Source: Pontixanthobacter sp. CEM42 (GTDB lineage: Bacteria; Pseudomonadota; Alphaproteobacteria; Sphingomonadales; Sphingomonadaceae). From it: a stretch of 64,000 bases of DNA. The stretch lies in NCBI RefSeq assembly GCF_017812015.1, contig NZ_JADQTN010000001.1, positions 1,528,501 through 1,592,500 of the forward strand, read 5' to 3'. The first letter of the stretch is position 1; the number at the start of each line of letters is the position of its first letter. The notes under the pieces were generated by a model that was given only the letters and a program-made list of their open reading frames with translations, was not told where the DNA came from and did no database searches. Shown piece after piece: positions 54,053-63,468 of this stretch. A program made the translations under genes and the position numbers.

Positions 54053-55417
54053 CTAACTCTTCTTTTTGCCAGCTTTCTGCGCCGCTTTCTTCTTTTTCAT
54101 CGTGTCGTGGAAGCGGTCGGCCCAGCCGGGTTTGACCATCTGCTCCGCGCGGACCATGCGGAGCTCGCCATCCGCAACATCGCGGCTCACTGCACTGCCT
54201 GCAGCAACAATGGCGTCTGCACCGATATTCACCGGAGCGATCAATGCGCTGTTACTGCCGATGAAGGCGCGCTCGCCAATAGTCGTCTGGTGCTTGAAAT
54301 AGCCGTCATAATTACAGGTGATCGTGCCCGCGCCGATATTAGCACCTGCGCCGACAGTAGCATCGCCGAGATAGGTCAGATGGCTGGCCTTCGCCCCCTT
54401 ACCCAGCGTAGCCTTTTTCATTTCGACAAAATTGCCGATAAAGGCGCCCTCTTCCAGCACAGCACCCGGCCGCAAGCGGGCATAGGGACCAACGCTGGTA
54501 CGCTCGCCCAAAGTCGCGCCCTCAAGGTGACTGAATGACCGGATCAACGCGTGATCGGCGACCTTGACACCAGGGCCAAACACCACATGCGGTTCAATCG
54601 TAACATCGCGGCCTAGCTCGGTATCCCAGCTGAAGAACACCGTTTCAGGCGCTTTCATTGACACGCCAGCGGCCATCGCTTCTTCACGCTTGAACTGCTG
54701 CCATTGCGCTTCTGCCGCCGCCAATTCTGCGCGTGAGTTAATCCCGGCCACTTCGTCAGGGCTGGTTTCTACCGCAACCACACGGCTGCCCTCGGCAATC
54801 GCGTTGGTTGCAACGTCGGGCAGATAATACTCGCCCTGCGCGTTGTCGTTGCCGACACCGTCGAGCAACCGCCAAATATCCTTGCTGTGCGCGATAATGA
54901 CGCCCGAGTTGCACAAGTCACACGCGCGCTCCGCCTCATCCGCGTCCTTGTGTTCAACCATTTTGGAAACGGTGCCGTCTTCCGATGAGATGATCCGGCC
55001 ATAGGCAAGCGTGTCATCAGGCCTAAAGCCCAGCACCGCCACTTTGGTCGCTTCATCCACCGCCTCGCACAATTTGCGAACGGTTGCGGCTTTGACCATC
55101 GGACAATCGCCGAAGCAAACCATCACCAGGCCATCAAAGCCGGACAATGCGTCTTTTGCCATCAGCGCCGCATGGGCCGTACCCAACTGCGGTTCCTGCA
55201 AAGCCACGGTCACGTTCCGGTCGGTAACCGCATCGCGCAGCTGCTCGTGCCGGTCACCGGCAACAACAACCGTATGTTCCGGCGACAGCTCTTCAAAGCT
55301 ATCGAGCAAATGGAACAGCATCGGCTTTCCACCAATCGGGTGGAGTACCTTATGCAGGTCGGACTTCATGCGGGTGCCCTTGCCCGCGGCGAGAATAACG
55401 GCTGCGAATTTCGTCAT
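54053..55417 (-). CDS. glmU: Bifunctional UDP-GlcNAc pyrophosphorylase / GlcN-1-P acetyltransferase
   Basis: A 454-residue enzyme that makes UDP-GlcNAc for peptidoglycan and LPS. The N-terminal uridyltransferase has 'LAAGKGTRMKS' and 'DCPMV'; the C-terminal left-handed beta-helix has hexapeptide repeats ('VGAGANIGAGTITCNYDGY', 'KASHLTYLGDATVG'). The C-terminus is Lys-rich ('MKKKKAAQKAGKKKS'). ATG 55415-55417 begins 'MTKFAAVILAAGK'; the open frame beyond it to 55696 is not coding. It is divergent from gph with 60 bp between starts. Confidence 0.97.
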   Translation of the reverse strand: MTKFAAVILAAGKGTRMKSDLHKVLHPIGGKPMLFHLLDSFEELSPEHTVVVAGDRHEQLRDAVTDRNVTVALQEPQLGTAHAALMAKDALSGFDGLVMVCFGDCPMVKAATVRKLCEAVDEATKVAVLGFRPDDTLAYGRIISSEDGTVSKMVEHKDADEAERACDLCNSGVIIAHSKDIWRLLDGVGNDNAQGEYYLPDVATNAIAEGSRVVAVETSPDEVAGINSRAELAAAEAQWQQFKREEAMAAGVSMKAPETVFFSWDTELGRDVTIEPHVVFGPGVKVADHALIRSFSHLEGATLGERTSVGPYARLRPGAVLEEGAFIGNFVEMKKATLGKGAKASHLTYLGDATVGAGANIGAGTITCNYDGYFKHQTTIGERAFIGSNSALIAPVNIGADAIVAAGSAVSRDVADGELRMVRAEQMVKPGWADRFHDTMKKKKAAQKAGKKKS

Positions 55418-55477
55418 GCGGGCTGCATAGGAGCAATTGCTTGCAGATTGAAGAACGTTCCGCCACCGAGCCCGACT

Positions 55478-56179
55478 ATGAGCGATTTTCCTTTCAGTGC
55501 CGTGGGTTTCGACCTCGACGGTACGCTTCTCGACACACATCAGGATCTCGGCGCGGCGGTAAACCATGCGCTGGAGGCTGGAGGGTTCAAACCCGTGCCA
55601 GTCGATAGCTCCAAAGATCTGATCGGCGGCGGCGCAAAGATGATGCTGTCGAAAGCCGTGGATGAGCAAGGCGGGTTGGATCGTGACGCGTTCCACGCGC
55701 TCTACAAAACAATGCTCAAATATTACTCAGAGCACAACGCCGTGCACTCGCACCCCTACCCCGGCATGATCGAAACACTCGACGAACTTGCCGCGCGCGA
55801 TGTCAAAATCGCTGTCGTAACCAACAAGTTCGAGAGTTTTGCGAAAAGCATCTTAGAGCAGCTCGGCCTGTCCGACCGCTTCGTGACCATCATCGGCGGC
55901 GACACGATGGGCAAGGATGCCAATGGCAAGCAACGGGCCAAGCCCGCCCCCGATCCTATCTTCGAGGCACAAAAACGCTGCGGCGGAGGTTCATTCGCCT
56001 TCGTGGGCGACAGTTCCTACGACGTTAACGCCGCCAAAGCAGCGGCCGTGCCGGTCATCGCCTGCGCCTACGGATATTGCGACAAGCCACCGCAGGAGTT
56101 GGGCGCGGATGCGGTGGTTGAGACGGCGGGTGAGTTGATTGGTGCATTTGAAGGCCTTCTCGCCACCGATTCGCCGTAA
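55478..56179 (+). CDS. gph: HAD-family phosphoglycolate phosphatase-like enzyme
   Basis: A 233-residue HAD hydrolase. Motif I is 'GFDLDGTLLDT' with the two Asp, motif II 'VVTNK', and motif IV 'FVGDSSYDVNAA'. The cap domain is of the size seen in Gph, which detoxifies 2-phosphoglycolate. ATG 55478 is in the normal position. The frame upstream of it overlaps glmU and is discarded. Other HAD substrates remain possible. Confidence 0.85.
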   Translation: MSDFPFSAVGFDLDGTLLDTHQDLGAAVNHALEAGGFKPVPVDSSKDLIGGGAKMMLSKAVDEQGGLDRDAFHALYKTMLKYYSEHNAVHSHPYPGMIETLDELAARDVKIAVVTNKFESFAKSILEQLGLSDRFVTIIGGDTMGKDANGKQRAKPAPDPIFEAQKRCGGGSFAFVGDSSYDVNAAKAAAVPVIACAYGYCDKPPQELGADAVVETAGELIGAFEGLLATDSP

Positions 56180-56262
56180 TACCCCCGCATAACGCTACGG
56201 CATAGCGGCTCGGCTTGTTCGCAGTTGCAACATGCTGCGGAAAGTGCCAATCCCTGCTCACG

Positions 56263-56278
56263 TTTACGGCAACGTAAA
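56263..56278 (+). promoter_or_regulatory. Inverted repeat TTTACG-N4-CGTAAA upstream of SDR gene
   Basis: A perfect 6-bp inverted repeat 30 nt before the ATG of the hydroxyacyl-CoA-type SDR. It resembles operators described for the MerR-type regulator LiuR, which controls acyl-CoA and branched-chain amino acid catabolism. The match to that family is from memory and unproven. Confidence 0.4.
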
Positions 56279-56307
56279 GCCACAGAATTCAAATTGGAGA
56301 GAATTTC

Positions 56308-57243
56308 ATGACCATTTCATTCAAGGATCGCGTCGCAATCGTAACGGGCGCTGGCGGCGGTTTGGGCCGCGAATATGCGTTGGAACTGGCGCGCCGCGGC
56401 GCAAAAGTCGTGGTCAATGACCTCGGCGGCGCGCGCGACGGCACCGGTACTTCCGATGCCGCTGCTGAGGTCGTTGAAGAAATCGAAAAAGCCGGCGGCG
56501 AAGCCATGGCCAATGGCTGTTCGGTCACTGAATATGACCAGATGGAAAAGATGGTCGCTGACGCCAAGCAGAAATGGGGCGGCGTCCATGTCCTGATCAA
56601 CAATGCAGGTATTTTGCGCGACAAAAGCTTCGCAAAAATGACTCCGGACGATTTCGAGCTAGTCGTGAAAGTCCACCTGCTGGGTTCGGCCTATGCCACC
56701 AAAGCATGCTGGGAAACCTTCCGCGAGCAAGCCTATGGCCGCATCCTGATGACCACCAGCTCTACCGGCCTGTTCGGTAACTTTGGCCAAGCGAACTACG
56801 GCGCAGCCAAGCTGGGCCTTGCCGGCCTGACCAAGACGCTCAACCTCGAAGGCGCGAAATACAACATCCGTTGTAACTCGCTGTCACCGGTTGCTGGCAC
56901 CCGCATGACCGAAGATCTCTTCCCTGAAGAAGCTTTCAAGCTGTTTTCGCCCGAGAATGTTGCTCCGGCAGCTCTGTATCTCGTTAGCGAAGATTCGCCG
57001 ACAAACCAGATCGTTGGCGCGGGCGCTGGCGGCTTCCACAGCGCATGGGTGACCATGAACGACGCGGTTTGGCTGAAAGACGGTGAGCGCACTGTCGAAG
57101 GCTTCGCGGCACGCTGGGAAGACATTAACAGCATGACCAATCTGCAAGCCCCACAATCGGGCAGCGAGCAGAGCGGCGCGATCCTGAAAGCGATGCAAGA
57201 GGTACTCGGCGCGGACGCAGCGCCTTCCAGCGCACGCGGCTAA
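56308..57243 (+). CDS. SDR dehydrogenase, (3R)-hydroxyacyl-CoA dehydrogenase (MFE-2) type
   Basis: A 311-residue short-chain dehydrogenase. The nucleotide site is 'TGAGGGLG' near residue 14, then 'NNAG' near residue 97, Ser in 'TTSSTG' and Tyr/Lys in 'YGAAK'. The '[11 protein letters not shown]' insert after the second beta strand is characteristic of the dehydrogenase unit of peroxisomal MFE-2, which oxidises (3R)-hydroxyacyl-CoA. The product continues about 60 residues past the usual SDR end. GGAGAG precedes the ATG. Likely a fatty acid or sterol degradation enzyme. Confidence 0.9.
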   Translation: MTISFKDRVAIVTGAGGGLGREYALELARRGAKVVVNDLGGARDGTGTSDAAAEVVEEIEKAGGEAMANGCSVTEYDQMEKMVADAKQKWGGVHVLINNAGILRDKSFAKMTPDDFELVVKVHLLGSAYATKACWETFREQAYGRILMTTSSTGLFGNFGQANYGAAKLGLAGLTKTLNLEGAKYNIRCNSLSPVAGTRMTEDLFPEEAFKLFSPENVAPAALYLVSEDSPTNQIVGAGAGGFHSAWVTMNDAVWLKDGERTVEGFAARWEDINSMTNLQAPQSGSEQSGAILKAMQEVLGADAAPSSARG

Positions 57244-57268
57244 GCAGGGGGACAAACCCCTCACTGTG

Positions 57269-57322
57269 TTGACACACTAATACACTCGGCGTATTCCTGC
57301 CCCATCAGGGAGGAATACGCCG
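57269..57322 (+). promoter_or_regulatory. Promoter-like element and 12-bp inverted repeat abutting a start codon
   Basis: TTGACA (57269-57274), 17 nt, then TATTCC (57292-57297) form a candidate promoter. A perfect 12-bp inverted repeat, CGGCGTATTCCT (57287-57298) and AGGAATACGCCG (57311-57322), ends immediately before the ATG at 57323. Its right arm and loop contain the Shine-Dalgarno GGGAGG, and its left arm overlaps the -10 box. Confidence 0.6.
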
Positions 57323-58465
57323 ATGTATAGCCAAGAAGAAATCAACTCAGCGGTCGACGCTGGCGTGTTGAGCGAGGATGCGGCCAAAGGGCTGCGCGCG
57401 CACGTCGTCAGCCTTCGCGAACGCCCCGTAACCGACGAAGAGCATTTCCGCCTCGTCAGCAGTTTCAACGACATATTCGTAGCGATTGGCGTGGTCATCA
57501 TGCTGTTCGCGGTGGGTGCGATCGGACAAGCTATCGGTAATGCGATGTTCCCGGTTAATTTTGAGGAATACGCAACCCGCTGGCGGAATGATTTCGCACA
57601 GGTCATGTTTGGCGGCGCTCTAATCGCTGGCACAGCGTGGTTCTTGGCCGAAATGTTCACGCGCAAACGGCGTATGGCCCTGCCGAGCATAATTTTGTTG
57701 CTTGCTTTTGTTGGAGCCACGCTAGCTACTATATTTGGCCTAGGCGGCACTATCGTCGGTGATGCGGTGCGCAACAACCAATCGGATGCAGTCGTGCCGA
57801 TGATCGCTGCCCTATCCGCGCTGGTCGCAGCAGGCGGTGCATGGCTTCATTGGAAACGGTTTGCCGTTCCGATCACAATCGCAGCCGGAGCAGGCACTAT
57901 TGCCATTGCTCTGATAGCCAGCGCGATTGCCATTATTGTAAGCATGATGGAGATTGAAAACGACGATCAGGTATTCCCGATCCTGTTTTCGCTGATGTTC
58001 ATCGCTGGCTTGGCGATTTTCGCTTGGGCGATGCGCTGGGATATCAGCGACCGGACGCGCGAGACGCGCCGTGCCGATGTTGCTTTCTGGCTGCATTTGC
58101 TCGCTGCGCCGATGATAGCGCATCCAGTGTTTTATGCTCTGGGCGTTACCGAAGGCAATATGGTCGGCATCGCTGGAGCCATCGGCGTGATTGCGGTCTA
58201 CTTCGCATTCGGCATCGTTGCCTTGGCGATCGACAGACGAGCGCTGCTCGTGTCGGCGCTGGTTTACGTACTGATCGCGCTGACATGGTTGTTCGACCGC
58301 TTCGGTGCGGTGGAGCTTAACTTTGCGCTTACGGCACTGATCATCGGTTCGGCTCTGCTGACACTGTCGGCATTTTGGACTCCGATCCGCCAGATCATCG
58401 TTGGCGGACTACCGGAAAATCTACAGGAGAAGCTGCCGGTTTCGGCAATTGCTGCTCCCGCCTGA
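57323..58465 (+). CDS. DUF2157-like polytopic membrane protein
   Basis: A 380-residue protein. The N-terminus is a soluble helical part ('YSQEEINSAVDAGVLSEDAAKGL'), as in DUF2157 proteins, followed by about ten membrane helices (for example 'DIFVAIGVVIMLFAVGAIG', 'ALVYVLIALTWLF') and a short cytoplasmic tail. Function is unknown. Its start is buried in a 12-bp inverted repeat and it ends before a strong terminator, so it is likely a single-gene unit. Confidence 0.75.
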   Translation: MYSQEEINSAVDAGVLSEDAAKGLRAHVVSLRERPVTDEEHFRLVSSFNDIFVAIGVVIMLFAVGAIGQAIGNAMFPVNFEEYATRWRNDFAQVMFGGALIAGTAWFLAEMFTRKRRMALPSIILLLAFVGATLATIFGLGGTIVGDAVRNNQSDAVVPMIAALSALVAAGGAWLHWKRFAVPITIAAGAGTIAIALIASAIAIIVSMMEIENDDQVFPILFSLMFIAGLAIFAWAMRWDISDRTRETRRADVAFWLHLLAAPMIAHPVFYALGVTEGNMVGIAGAIGVIAVYFAFGIVALAIDRRALLVSALVYVLIALTWLFDRFGAVELNFALTALIIGSALLTLSAFWTPIRQIIVGGLPENLQEKLPVSAIAAPA

Positions 58466-58489
58466 TTTTACCGTTGATCTAACCGGAGA

Positions 58490-58519
58490 CCCCGCGCATG
58501 AACTGCGCGGGGTTTTCTA
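58490..58519 (+). terminator. Rho-independent terminator after the DUF2157-like gene
   Basis: CCCCGCGC (58490-58497), loop ATGAACT, GCGCGGGG (58505-58512), then TTTTCTATTT. The stem is perfect and GC-rich. Confidence 0.9.
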
Positions 58520-58569
58520 TTTGGGGGCAAGCACGTGCACATTCGCAACTTAGCCGCGCCGGCGTCTGC

Positions 58570-59244
58570 ATGAGCGATCAACAAACGCTCGACAGTCTGG
58601 CTCTGCGTGCCAAGCTCACAAAAGTCTTTGGCTGGAGCTTCGTAGTGCTGGCTGCCTTTTTCGTCGCTCAAATAGGGTACGAGACATTCAAGCCGGACGA
58701 GATTGTAGTGATAGCGGGTGGTGAGCAGCCGTCATATCCGATCTGGCCGATTGTCCTCACCGTCGCCACAGCTCTATTTTTTGTATGTGTGCTCGGAATC
58801 ATGATCTGCTCTCTATTGTGGGTCCACCGGGCGCATTCCAATCTGCGCGAACAGGATCTCGACATCGCTTATTCGCCAGGGTGGGCGGTCGGCAGTTACT
58901 TCGTGCCTTTTGTTAATCTACTGGTGCCGTTTCGCGCGATGCGGGAACTCTATAATTACAGTCATGGGGAAATCCCCGAACACGCCCATTCCACGGTAGA
59001 AGACGTTTCGACCTGGTGGCTCTGCTATCTCATCGGGCTGGCGCTGAGCTTTGGACTGGTATTCAAAGGAATAGTCGATGCCGCCACCAATATCGTCTTT
59101 CTGACGCCCGTATGGATGGAGTTTACGATGATGGCGTTCTCCAACATCACGCTCATCATTTCGGTGATCATGCTGATGAAAGTCATGACAGCGATCACCA
59201 GCGCCCAGCAGTCAATGAGCTATGTCGGTAGCGCGTTTGAGTAA
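58570..59244 (+). CDS. DUF4328 family membrane protein
   Basis: A 224-residue protein with four to five membrane helices. The DUF4328 signature is 'WVHRAHSNLREQDLDI' followed by 'YSPGWAVGSYFVPFVNLLVPFRAM'. ATG 58570 was chosen because the frame to 58498 overlaps the preceding terminator. The Shine-Dalgarno is weak. The family's role is unknown. Confidence 0.82.
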   Translation: MSDQQTLDSLALRAKLTKVFGWSFVVLAAFFVAQIGYETFKPDEIVVIAGGEQPSYPIWPIVLTVATALFFVCVLGIMICSLLWVHRAHSNLREQDLDIAYSPGWAVGSYFVPFVNLLVPFRAMRELYNYSHGEIPEHAHSTVEDVSTWWLCYLIGLALSFGLVFKGIVDAATNIVFLTPVWMEFTMMAFSNITLIISVIMLMKVMTAITSAQQSMSYVGSAFE

Positions 59245-59249
59245 CCGAA

Positions 59250-59609
59250 CTACTCGTCGATAGCTTTGACGAGGCGGCGCTCGATTGGCGCCAACACACC
59301 GGACAATTCGTGCCCGCGTTTCAGCACTTGGCCGTGCTCACCAAACAAAGTCCACATTCCTTGCTTGTTGCGCAGCGCAGGCCGCTTTTCAATCCGCGCT
59401 TGCGGTTTCTCTGCAGTACGCTTGAACGCGTCGAACATCGCGCAATCTTTGGTGAAGCCCATCGCGTAATCGCGCCATTCGCCCGCTGCGACCATCCGGC
59501 CATAGATATCAAGGATGCGCTGCATCTCTTCCCGCGCAAATGCGACCTGTGCAGGCGGACGGCCGGGAAATGCAATAATTCTGCCGGGAGTATCCGGAAT
59601 GGATGCCAT
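59250..59609 (-). CDS. DUF2794 family protein
   Basis: A 119-residue soluble protein. 'FAREEMQRILDIYGRMVAAGEWRDYAMGF' (as consecutive short motifs) and 'EKRPALRNKQGMW' followed by 'LKRGHELSGVL' match DUF2794, an alphaproteobacterial family of unknown role. Its ATG (59607-59609) overlaps the cysE stop by one base (TGATG), so it is translated after cysE. Confidence 0.85.
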   Translation of the reverse strand: MASIPDTPGRIIAFPGRPPAQVAFAREEMQRILDIYGRMVAAGEWRDYAMGFTKDCAMFDAFKRTAEKPQARIEKRPALRNKQGMWTLFGEHGQVLKRGHELSGVLAPIERRLVKAIDE

Positions 59610-60313
59610 CAATCACCGGTTCCGCTGCGCGGTGCCGGTTCTTCAGCATCGGACTTCATCGCGGCAAGCTCCGCTTTCATCGCAGCGACTTGCTTTTCAA
59701 GCTCGCCAATCCGGCCAGTCCCGCTTTCGATGGCTTCCTCGCACGGTTCATCGCAAGGGGTGCCATAGGGTATGAAGTCTTTAATCCACTCTTCGGCTGG
59801 AACCAGCGTGGAACGCGCCTTCAGGCCGATCATCGTCGCACCCTCAGGAACATCATCAGTCACTACCGCATTTGCGCCAATCCGGGCACGCGGTCCAACA
59901 GTAATAGGGCCAATGACCTGCGCGCCAGAACCGATAATCACATTGTCTTGGATCGTTGGGTGACGCTTGCCGCCCACGCCATTAGTCGGGTTGGTCCCGC
60001 CCAAAGTCACGCATTGGTAGATCGTGACATCATCGCCAATCTCAGCTGTCTCACCCACCACCGTAAAACCGTGGTCGATGAAGAAGTTCTTCCCGATCGT
60101 CGCACCGGGATGAATGTCGATTGCCGTCAGAAAGCGTGAGAAATGGTTCACGAGCCGCGCTAGGAAATAAAGGCGTGCGTCGAACAGCCAATGGGCAAGC
60201 CTATGAAACCCGAGCGCCAATACGCCCGGGTAAAACAACACTTCCCAGCGAGATCGGGGTGCCGGATCGCGTTCGCGGATCGAGTCCAGATATTTGGTCA
60301 AATTACCGAACAT
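59609..60313 (-). CDS. cysE: Serine O-acetyltransferase
   Basis: A 234-residue enzyme that acetylates serine for cysteine synthesis. It is the short EpsC-like form: a brief N-terminal helical part, then the left-handed beta-helix with 'IDIHPGATIGKNFFIDHG' (catalytic His), 'GGTNPTNGVGGKRHPTI' and 'GSGAQVIG'. The C-terminus has an added coiled coil ('RIGELEKQVAAMKAELAAMKS') not needed for catalysis. It overlaps the DUF2794 gene by one base. Confidence 0.94.
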   Translation of the reverse strand: MFGNLTKYLDSIRERDPAPRSRWEVLFYPGVLALGFHRLAHWLFDARLYFLARLVNHFSRFLTAIDIHPGATIGKNFFIDHGFTVVGETAEIGDDVTIYQCVTLGGTNPTNGVGGKRHPTIQDNVIIGSGAQVIGPITVGPRARIGANAVVTDDVPEGATMIGLKARSTLVPAEEWIKDFIPYGTPCDEPCEEAIESGTGRIGELEKQVAAMKAELAAMKSDAEEPAPRSGTGD

Positions 60314-60354
60314 GGTCCGATTCTCCCATCATTCTCAACCGGATGCAAGCTGCC

Positions 60355-60966
60355 TCAGATAAGGCGGGCTTGTTCCGGACCCTGCACTGCTTCCAGCGCA
60401 TCACGCCAGATGCCCTGCGTTGCTGGTGCCTTACGCTCGAGGCTTAGTCGATCAATCGCCATAACTAGGCGTTCAATCGCAGCAAAGCTCCGTTCGGCAC
60501 GCGGTACAAGATAGGTAAGCGCGCCCTCACCCAGCGCAAGACCGCGCTGCATAGCAATGCTTTCAATCAGGGAAGCAGCCATGTCATCATCGGGGGTACC
60601 GATGGTCAGATGCAGCGCTGCACCCAAACGAGAGCGGAGGTCAGGCAGCGCGATCTCCCACTTTTCCGCATCGCTAATGAGCAAAAGAGGCCGTCCCTCT
60701 TCTTGCGCTCGGTTCCAGCGGTGGAACAGATCGGTCTCATCGATAGCATCCGCGCCATCAATCACCTCGCCAGCGCCTTGCGCGGCAAACCACCGGCCTA
60801 GGATCGACTTGCCCGAACGTTCTTCGCCGGTAAGGATCGCGGTCTTAAACGGCCATGCGGCGGGATTGCGCAGCGCCTCGATCACTTTCTGATTGGCATT
60901 ACCCACGACAATCCGTTCCGGATCGGCAGCGCGCTTATGCGACAGTGGCAGAGCAATTTGCGACAT
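60355..60966 (-). CDS. hda: DnaA-related regulatory protein Hda
   Basis: A 203-residue AAA+ protein resembling domain III of DnaA without the DNA-binding domain. The N-terminal 'SQIALPL' matches the beta-clamp-binding motif of Hda, and Walker A is 'GEERSGKS'. Hda with the clamp promotes hydrolysis of DnaA-bound ATP after initiation. ATG 60964-60966 places the clamp motif at the N-terminus; the frame to 61089 enters the upstream gene. It follows the DUF2066 gene after 22 nt, and purM is beyond, a conserved neighbourhood. Confidence 0.9.
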   Translation of the reverse strand: MSQIALPLSHKRAADPERIVVGNANQKVIEALRNPAAWPFKTAILTGEERSGKSILGRWFAAQGAGEVIDGADAIDETDLFHRWNRAQEEGRPLLLISDAEKWEIALPDLRSRLGAALHLTIGTPDDDMAASLIESIAMQRGLALGEGALTYLVPRAERSFAAIERLVMAIDRLSLERKAPATQGIWRDALEAVQGPEQARLI

Positions 60967-60988
60967 ATCAGCGCCGTTGTAGCAGGTT

Positions 60989-62290
60989 TTAGCGGCGAAT
61001 CGCGAGTGCGTTTGCACCCTGATTGACCGTGAAGCCCCGCGCGCGCAGTGCCGCCGCAAGGCCGCCAATGTCACCGGCATAGCTGACATTCATGACCGAG
61101 GTTCCGCCAATCGCGAGACTGCTGGTCGCTGCGCCGCGAACACCCGGGGTTGCGCGCACTGCCGCCAGCGTCGCGTCAATCGCACCCGCATCGGGGCTGG
61201 CGAACTGGACGACGTAACTAGAGACAACAGATGCTGCTGGCGCCGCAGGCGTCGGCGTGGATGACGTAGTCGCACTCGGTGTTTCGGTTTCGCCAGCCGC
61301 CGCTGCCGCGGCAGCAGCTTGCTCTTGAGCACGCGCCGCACGGCCAATCTCGATCAGGCGCTGAAGCACAGGATCGGTGCCACTGAGACTGACGTTAAGT
61401 GTCGGGTTGGGCCGTAACTTACCATCGGCCATGGCTTGTTCAAAAATATCATCGAAACGGCCAACCGCCTCGACAAACATATCGGGCACAGCGCTTTGGC
61501 TGTCAGCCTCAAGAGTGAAGCTGTCGAGATAGACATTGTCAGGGCCGTAGCGTGCGGTGAAAGTCCCTTGGACTGGGCCGCCTGGATATTGGTAATCCAG
61601 TCGCGCAATCGGCACGAGCACGTCGGCCGCCTCAAATTCGTCGAGGATATTGCGCCACCAGATCCGGCTGCGGCGCCCGGTCTGGCCGTATGTCAGAAGC
61701 AGCGAATCTCCGCCCGCTCCTGATGGACGGACATAGTTCACCCGGCTCGAACCGGCTTGATATTCGGCCCAAGCGCGCTGCCATGGGTTGCGTTTTTCGT
61801 AGACCAGTTCCGATCCGCCGCTGATCGTTACCGGAATAAGCAGCATCGGCGCAGATTGAGAACGACTTGCATTGCCGCCGAGATAGCGCCCCGCCCGTGC
61901 ACGATCGAAGATCACACCCAACGTGGCAATGTACCGCTTACCGCCGATGCTCTCACGCTCAATCACAACGGCTGACACCATGGACTGCAGCTGCGAATCA
62001 GGCATACGTGGTCCGCCGAGTTTCGCCCACGCATCGCGTTGCGCCTGCCGCCAGCCTCTTTCGCGGGCTGCTTGTGCAGTATCGCCGCGCACATCCACTT
62101 TGATCCCGCTAACATCGAGATCGCTGCTGCTGACAATCGCCGCAATGCCGCGATCACCCTCTACCTGAGCGATCAGAACCCGACTGAGCAACATCGCGCA
62201 GATCATTGCTGCCAGTACCGCCAGGGTCTGGGCGAAAGCGCGGCTATTGAAGCGGCGCGAGGGGGTCAAAGAGGCGATTGCATGGGCCAT
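60989..62290 (-). CDS. DUF2066 domain-containing exported protein
   Basis: About 433 residues from ATG 62288-62290 (an ATG at 62324-62326 is the alternative). The N-terminus is a signal or membrane anchor ('FAQTLAVLAAMICAMLL'). The DUF2066 part includes 'GDTAQAARERGWRQAQRDAW' and 'LLIPVTISGG'. A Ala/Pro/Ser/Thr-rich linker near residue 320 precedes a SPOR/FTD-like C-terminal region ('VVQFASPDAGAIDATLAAVR'). The function is unknown. It is divergent from purM across about 70 bp. Confidence 0.83.
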   Translation of the reverse strand: MAHAIASLTPSRRFNSRAFAQTLAVLAAMICAMLLSRVLIAQVEGDRGIAAIVSSSDLDVSGIKVDVRGDTAQAARERGWRQAQRDAWAKLGGPRMPDSQLQSMVSAVVIERESIGGKRYIATLGVIFDRARAGRYLGGNASRSQSAPMLLIPVTISGGSELVYEKRNPWQRAWAEYQAGSSRVNYVRPSGAGGDSLLLTYGQTGRRSRIWWRNILDEFEAADVLVPIARLDYQYPGGPVQGTFTARYGPDNVYLDSFTLEADSQSAVPDMFVEAVGRFDDIFEQAMADGKLRPNPTLNVSLSGTDPVLQRLIEIGRAARAQEQAAAAAAAAGETETPSATTSSTPTPAAPAASVVSSYVVQFASPDAGAIDATLAAVRATPGVRGAATSSLAIGGTSVMNVSYAGDIGGLAAALRARGFTVNQGANALAIRR

Positions 62291-62361
62291 CGGGGAAAAC
62301 TCGGCGCCTTTTGCCCAAACATACATGGAAATCCAAGCGCGAATGACTAAAGCCTGTGGTC

Positions 62362-63468
62362 ATGTCGTCAGAAAATGAATCCGCAGAGAGCTACACCTAC
62401 GCCAACGCGGGCGTATCCATCGATGCAGGCAACGCATTGGTGAAGGCCATCGGCCCGCTGGTAAAGGCCACCGCACGGCCCGGTGCGGATTCGGAGATTG
62501 GCGGATTCGGCGGCTTTTTTGACCCTAAGGCAGCGGGCTATAAAGACCCATTACTGGTCGCCGCGAATGATGGTGTTGGCACAAAACTGAAGCTCGCCAT
62601 CGATTTTGACCGGCATGATAGTGTCGGAATTGATCTGGTGGCAATGTGCGTCAATGATTTGATAGTGCAAGGTGCTGAACCACTGTTTTTCCTCGATTAC
62701 TTCGCAACCGGCAAACTCGAAACTGGTGTCGCTGAGCGCGTTGTCGCAGGCATTGCAGGTGGTTGTACCGAGTCCGGTTGCGCGCTGATTGGCGGCGAGA
62801 CCGCAGAGATGCCCGGCATGTATGGCGAAGGCGATTACGACCTCGCAGGCTTCTGCGTCGGTGCGGTTGAGCGCGGCGAGCAATTGACCGGCGAAAAGGT
62901 TACGCCGGATCAGGTTCTTCTCGGCCTAGCCAGCTCAGGTGTGCATTCCAACGGCTATTCTCTGGTCCGCAAGCTGGCCGCTGACAAAGGTTGGGAATTG
63001 GATGCGCCCGCGCCGTTTGATAGCGAAAAATTGCTGATCGACGCCCTGATCGAGCCGACGCGTATCTATGTGAAGAGCTTGTTACCCGCGATTCGCAGCG
63101 GACGAATTGCCGCACTGGCTCATATTACTGGCGGCGGATTACTTGAGAACATCCCGCGCGTTCTGCCGGAAGGCGCGCATGCAACGGTTGATGCTGGTGC
63201 CTGGGAACAGCCCGGCTTGATGGCGTTCCTGCAAGAGCAAGGAAACATCGACCCAGCCGAAATGGCGCGCACTTTCAATTGCGGCGTCGGGATGATTTTG
63301 GCCGTCGGGTCGGACCACGTCGATGATCTGACAACTGAACTGCAAGCCGCTGGCGAAACCGTGCTGCGCGTCGGCACTATCGGCGAAGGACCACGCGGTT
63401 GCACAGTTCATGGTGCCGCAGGAATTTGGGGCTCCGCCGACGGCTGGAAAGCCGAGCACCTTGCCTGA
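62362..63468 (+). CDS. purM: Phosphoribosylformylglycinamidine cyclo-ligase (AIR synthetase)
   Basis: A 368-residue ATP-dependent enzyme that closes the imidazole ring in purine synthesis. '[15 protein letters not shown]' is the N-terminal motif, '[12 protein letters not shown]' and '[16 protein letters not shown]' are conserved, and '[14 protein letters not shown]' is the signature. '[12 protein letters not shown]' follows. ATG 62362 was chosen over the upstream GTG at 62356. The stop overlaps the start of purN by 8 nt. Confidence 0.98.
   Translation: MSSENESAESYTYANAGVSIDAGNALVKAIGPLVKATARPGADSEIGGFGGFFDPKAAGYKDPLLVAANDGVGTKLKLAIDFDRHDSVGIDLVAMCVNDLIVQGAEPLFFLDYFATGKLETGVAERVVAGIAGGCTESGCALIGGETAEMPGMYGEGDYDLAGFCVGAVERGEQLTGEKVTPDQVLLGLASSGVHSNGYSLVRKLAADKGWELDAPAPFDSEKLLIDALIEPTRIYVKSLLPAIRSGRIAALAHITGGGLLENIPRVLPEGAHATVDAGAWEQPGLMAFLQEQGNIDPAEMARTFNCGVGMILAVGSDHVDDLTTELQAAGETVLRVGTIGEGPRGCTVHGAAGIWGSADGWKAEHLA

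Noticed and set aside
57246-57261. AGGGG-ACAAA-CCCCT hairpin after the SDR gene as terminator
   Set aside because: Short stem without a T-tract.
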